Assembly (NCBI GenBank): GCA_022564385.1
Contig: JADFLN010000020.1
Location: 1-18,459, forward strand
Source: Nitrososphaerota archaeon
GTDB lineage: Archaea; Thermoproteota; Nitrososphaeria; Nitrososphaerales; Nitrosopumilaceae
Direction of reading: 5' to 3'
Length of the DNA stretch: 18,459 nucleotides
The position numbers and the translations under genes are program-made. Of the stretch, positions 15,387 to 18,459 are shown piece by piece (position 1 is the stretch's first letter; the number at the start of each line of letters is the position of its first letter). The notes beneath the pieces were generated by a model that made no database searches, was not told the origin of the DNA, and saw only the letters and a list, made by a program, of their open reading frames with translations.

Positions 15387-16112
15387 TTGCAAATTATTCC
15401 ACTTTACATTGAAAAAGAGATTGAATCTTCAGATGATATTTCTGAATTGATTTTAATGTCTTCTGAACTATCTGATGGGGATATTCTAATTGTTGCACAA
15501 AAAATTGTCTCAAAACAAGAAGGAAGAATTATTGATTTGTCTACTGTAACTCCCTCATTACTATCTGAAGGAATTGCATCCCAATATCAAAAAGATCCTA
15601 GAATAATTGAATTGATTTTATCACAAACAAAAAGAATTGTTAGAATGAAAAATGGAATTATAATTGTTGAGACAAATAATGGGGTAATTTGTGCGAATGC
15701 TGGTGTTGATGAAAGTAATGTAAAAAAAGGATATGCAACTTTGCTTCCACTCGATTCTGATATCTCTGCACAAAAAATTCGTAACAAAATCAAGGAAAAA
15801 ATAAATAAAAATATTGCAGTAATTATCTCCGATACATTTGGTCGTCCATTTAGGATGGGTCAAACTAATTGCGCAATTGGTATTTCAGGATTGAATCCAA
15901 TCTTAAATTATGCTGGAACATTGGATTCTTTTGAAAAAATTTTACGTATTACTGAAATTGCCATTGCTGATGAACTTTCTTCTGCTGCTGAATTGATGAT
16001 GGGGAAAACTTTGAAATGTCCTGTAGTAATTGTTCGTGGTTACTCGTTTAGAATGGAAGACCATGTGATTAACGAATTAATTCGTCCAGAAAACGAGGAT
16101 CTTTTTAAATAA
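15387..16112 (+). CDS. cofE: coenzyme F420-0:L-glutamate ligase
   Basis: Adds L-glutamate residues to F420-0 using GTP, giving the polyglutamate tail of coenzyme F420. The 241 residues match the archaeal enzyme. Seen: Val-Ala-Gln-Lys-Ile-Val-Ser-Lys at 36-43 followed by Glu-Gly-Arg, the Glu-Thr-Asn-Asn-Gly-Val-Ile-Cys-Ala-Asn-Ala-Gly-Val-Asp run at 95-108, Asp-Thr-Phe-Gly-Arg-Pro-Phe-Arg at 149-156, and Ala-Asp-Glu-Leu-Ser-Ser-Ala-Ala-Glu at 194-202, all family marks. The start is TTG at 15387, directly after a short palindrome. It lies 34 bases behind the phosphatase gene on the same strand, so co-transcription is possible. No other cof or fbi gene is in the window. Confidence 0.95.
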   Translation: MQIIPLYIEKEIESSDDISELILMSSELSDGDILIVAQKIVSKQEGRIIDLSTVTPSLLSEGIASQYQKDPRIIELILSQTKRIVRMKNGIIIVETNNGVICANAGVDESNVKKGYATLLPLDSDISAQKIRNKIKEKINKNIAVIISDTFGRPFRMGQTNCAIGISGLNPILNYAGTLDSFEKILRITEIAIADELSSAAELMMGKTLKCPVVIVRGYSFRMEDHVINELIRPENEDLFK

Positions 16113-16134
16113 TTTTCTATTTTTTACAATAGGA

Positions 16135-16141
16135 TTATAAT
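16135..16141 (+). promoter_or_regulatory. TATA-like box for the PHP-domain gene
   Basis: TTATAAT is centred about 30 bases before the TTG start at 16168, close to the spacing of leaderless archaeal promoters. Confidence 0.5.
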
Positions 16142-16167
16142 GTAAAAAGGTGCATTTATTGTGAAAA

Positions 16168-17082
16168 TTGCCAATTAAGACTGAATTACATTGTCACAAT
16201 TCCTTTTCAAATTTTCATCTTGGTTGCAAGGAACCTCCATATGATTGTAATATTTCAATTAGAGATCAACTAGAACAATCATATGAATTAGGATTAGATG
16301 CAATTTTTGTTACAAATCATAACACTCTTGATGGATATAATCAAATGTTAAAATACAAAAATGATCATGCAAAATTCAAAAACATTGATATTTTTCCAGC
16401 TGAGGAAATCACAACTGATACTGGTGCACATGTTTTAGCATATGGAATTCATGATACAATTGCAGCAGGAATCCCTCTTGAAGAGATAATTGATGAAATA
16501 ACAAAACAAGGTGGTGTATCGTCTGCTCCTCACCCATTTAGTTTAATTGATGCGCTACGTGAAGGTGCCAAAAAATGTGACATGGTTGAGGTTTTTAATA
16601 GTAACAATGTAGATTTGCTATCTAACGCCCGTGCAGCTCAATTCGCATTGGATAATAACATGATTCAGGTGGCAGGTAGTGATTCACATGTCTTATCAAC
16701 TCTTGGCAGATGTGTTAATGTTATTGATTCTGAAAATAATCTTGATGATATTTTGTATGCAATGAAGCATGGTAGAATTGAAATTTTTCAAACTGGTTAT
16801 ACATTAGAACATGAAATGCTTGACCATCTAAGATATCAAATTAATACTTCGAGAGAATACATAGCAGACTATATTTCTGAACATTATCCAAATTCAAAAT
16901 GGTTCTCTACTTTATTACTCAAAATTTATGATTCATACCCATATAGTCCTCTGTGGCTTATATCTTACAAAATTATGCTTTACTTCCTGAAACGAATTTC
17001 ACAAAAAATCAATTTCCAAAATAAGGACCCAAGTTTCATGAAAGAGAGAAACCTTGCAACTATGTTCAAAATGTCATTGTAA
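16168..17082 (+). CDS. PHP-domain metal-dependent phosphoesterase
   Basis: A 304-residue protein of the polymerase-and-histidinol-phosphatase (PHP) superfamily, which hydrolyses phosphate esters or oligonucleotides with bound metals. Metal-binding motifs appear in order: His8-x-His10, Thr-Asn50-His51-Asn-Thr, Glu80, His88, Pro-His122-Pro-Phe, and Gly-Ser-Asp172-Ser-His174. The usual Asp of the second motif is Asn50. After about 210 a C-terminal extension follows, rich in aromatic and hydrophobic residues (about 240-285) and with no family I can name; it may pack on the domain or touch the membrane. The start is TTG at 16168, about 30 bases after a TATA-like box. A GTG at 16161 is out of frame. 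The substrate is unknown. Confidence 0.87.
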   Translation: MPIKTELHCHNSFSNFHLGCKEPPYDCNISIRDQLEQSYELGLDAIFVTNHNTLDGYNQMLKYKNDHAKFKNIDIFPAEEITTDTGAHVLAYGIHDTIAAGIPLEEIIDEITKQGGVSSAPHPFSLIDALREGAKKCDMVEVFNSNNVDLLSNARAAQFALDNNMIQVAGSDSHVLSTLGRCVNVIDSENNLDDILYAMKHGRIEIFQTGYTLEHEMLDHLRYQINTSREYIADYISEHYPNSKWFSTLLLKIYDSYPYSPLWLISYKIMLYFLKRISQKINFQNKDPSFMKERNLATMFKMSL

Positions 17083-17112
17083 ATAATAGCAGGCAAGCAA
17101 AATAAAAGTAGA

Positions 17113-17121
17113 TTTTAATAT
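17113..17121 (+). promoter_or_regulatory. TATA-like box for tusA
   Basis: TTTTAATAT is centred about 35 bases before the ATG at 17152. This predicts a transcript start near 17144 and a leader of only about 8 bases. Confidence 0.45.
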
Positions 17122-17151
17122 GACAAAACACTCATGAAGAAATAGATATCT

Positions 17152-17388
17152 ATGTCTGAACCAACTACAAAAAAATTAGATGCAACGGGATTGTTTTGTC
17201 CTGAACCTGTATTTAGAACAAAAATTGAAATTGAACGAATGCAAGTTGGTGAAACTTTAACTGTTTCTGCAGACGACCCTGCAGCCGAAGATGATATTTC
17301 AAAATGGGTTACAAGAACCGGTCATGAATTAGTCAACATGTCTAAAGATGGAAATGTAATTACATTTCAAATTAAAAAAGTAAAATAA
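17152..17388 (+). CDS. tusA: TusA/SirA-family sulfur carrier protein
   Basis: A 78-residue sulfur-relay protein. TusA-type proteins carry persulfide sulfur on a cysteine for tRNA thiolation, cofactor synthesis or sulfur metabolism. The family signature is present: Leu-Asp-Ala-Thr-Gly-Leu, then Cys16-Pro-Glu-Pro19, with Cys16 as the sulfur carrier. Asp-Asp-Pro-Ala-Ala-Glu-Asp-Asp-Ile at about 41-49 is another conserved stretch. The start is ATG with a TATA-like box upstream. No sulfurtransferase, DsrE-like or hdr gene flanks it, so the partner cannot be named; the genome-wide context would decide. Confidence 0.93.
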   Translation: MSEPTTKKLDATGLFCPEPVFRTKIEIERMQVGETLTVSADDPAAEDDISKWVTRTGHELVNMSKDGNVITFQIKKVK

Positions 17389-17443
17389 CCAAATCATGAT
17401 GGTACTGGAGATGCAATTACTGGAATTGGAATACAGATTATAG

Positions 17444-17917
17444 TTACTCTAGAATTTTTCTTAGATGTTTTTCATAAAATTCTCTAAATGATGCATTCAT
17501 ATCCTTTTCATGATGGATGCATTTGCTACTATGTTCGATAATTTGGTCTCTAATTTCATTACTCCATTGACTATGTTGTTTGTCTTTAGAGTCTATGATT
17601 GATGGGTTTTCTTTAATTTTTTCCATAATTTCTATTAATGTGAACCCAAGCTGGCGAAATTTACTGGTACGTAAAAGAAACATTTGTGATTCTTCTTTGT
17701 TAACTAAATTCATCAGTGCATAAACCTGATTGTAATATTTCATGCCCTTTTCATTATATTTTTTAAAATCATCAATTCTTTTTTGCCAATATTGTGTTGA
17801 TGGTTTCTTTTCCACCTTATAGCTGAACTTAATTTTACTTAATTCCATTCCTAGCTTTGCTAGTTTTTCACCGTATTCTTTAGCTGATTTTTTTAGATTT
17901 TCTGAGTTTTGACTCAT
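17444..17917 (-). CDS. hypothetical helical protein
   Basis: A 157-residue soluble protein, highly charged and almost without proline, so probably all-helical with coiled-coil potential at about 1-35 and 60-105. Aromatic residues (Tyr-Trp-Gln-Lys-Arg at about 43-47) and a His-His pair with one Cys near 133-136 are the only features that stand out. I recognise no family. The ATG start is clear. It is the last of three minus-strand genes, 32 bases behind the CxxC protein gene, and probably shares the trxB transcript. Codon use resembles the neighbours. Confidence 0.7.
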   Translation of the reverse strand: MSQNSENLKKSAKEYGEKLAKLGMELSKIKFSYKVEKKPSTQYWQKRIDDFKKYNEKGMKYYNQVYALMNLVNKEESQMFLLRTSKFRQLGFTLIEIMEKIKENPSIIDSKDKQHSQWSNEIRDQIIEHSSKCIHHEKDMNASFREFYEKHLRKILE

Positions 17918-17949
17918 AAAATTCAGTATTACTGCTTACAATAAAGAGT

Positions 17950-18459
<510 letters not shown>

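Overview
The window looks like chromosomal DNA of an ammonia-oxidising thaumarchaeon of the Nitrosopumilus type (Nitrososphaerota). The evidence is the very AT-rich sequence, the archaeal information-processing genes (Alba, archaeal-type SMC, archaeal/eukaryal-type prolyl-tRNA synthetase, deoxyhypusine synthase, PAC2-family proteasome chaperone) and the F420 enzyme CofE. Many genes start with TTG or GTG about 27 nt after an AT-rich box, as expected of leaderless archaeal transcripts. The species assignment is inference from gene content; no rRNA is present.

Left part (1-3065): the 3' part of an Alba chromatin gene with a Pro-Thr-Ser-Glu repeat tail that carries two in-frame stops, a small membrane protein overlapping its end, then three minus-strand genes: a LysE-family exporter, a PAC2 proteasome-assembly chaperone ending in an HbYX-type Met-Tyr-Arg tail, and deoxyhypusine synthase. 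Middle (3148-9199): myo-inositol-1-phosphate synthase (polar lipid headgroups), a small unknown gene, a 278-base gap without a recognisable gene, the SMC ATPase, and a solitary oligopeptide-type ABC ATPase.

Centre (9295-12717): the most distinctive block. egtD (histidine trimethylation) and egtB (iron-dependent C-S bond formation) face each other, giving the core of ergothioneine synthesis. Between them lies a two-gene unit, with its own TATA-like box, coding for a small membrane protein and a membrane-anchored intradiol dioxygenase. EgtB lacks the catalytic tyrosine and substrate-binding pair I recall from the mycobacterial-type enzyme but has a Tyr-Tyr pair like the type II enzyme, which suggests cysteine as sulfur donor.

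Right part (12766-18459): prolyl-tRNA synthetase, a four-cysteine small protein, a SerB/ThrH-like HAD phosphatase behind a duplicated 14-bp motif, CofE, a PHP-domain phosphoesterase, TusA, and a minus-strand cluster of thioredoxin reductase (cut by the window end), a CxxC small protein coupled to it by an ATGA overlap, and a helical protein of unknown function. EgtB/EgtD, TusA and TrxB give the window a thiol/redox flavour, but they are not one operon.

I see no tRNA, rRNA, CRISPR array, insertion sequence or prophage. Apart from the egt block and the Alba repeat this is ordinary core-genome territory.
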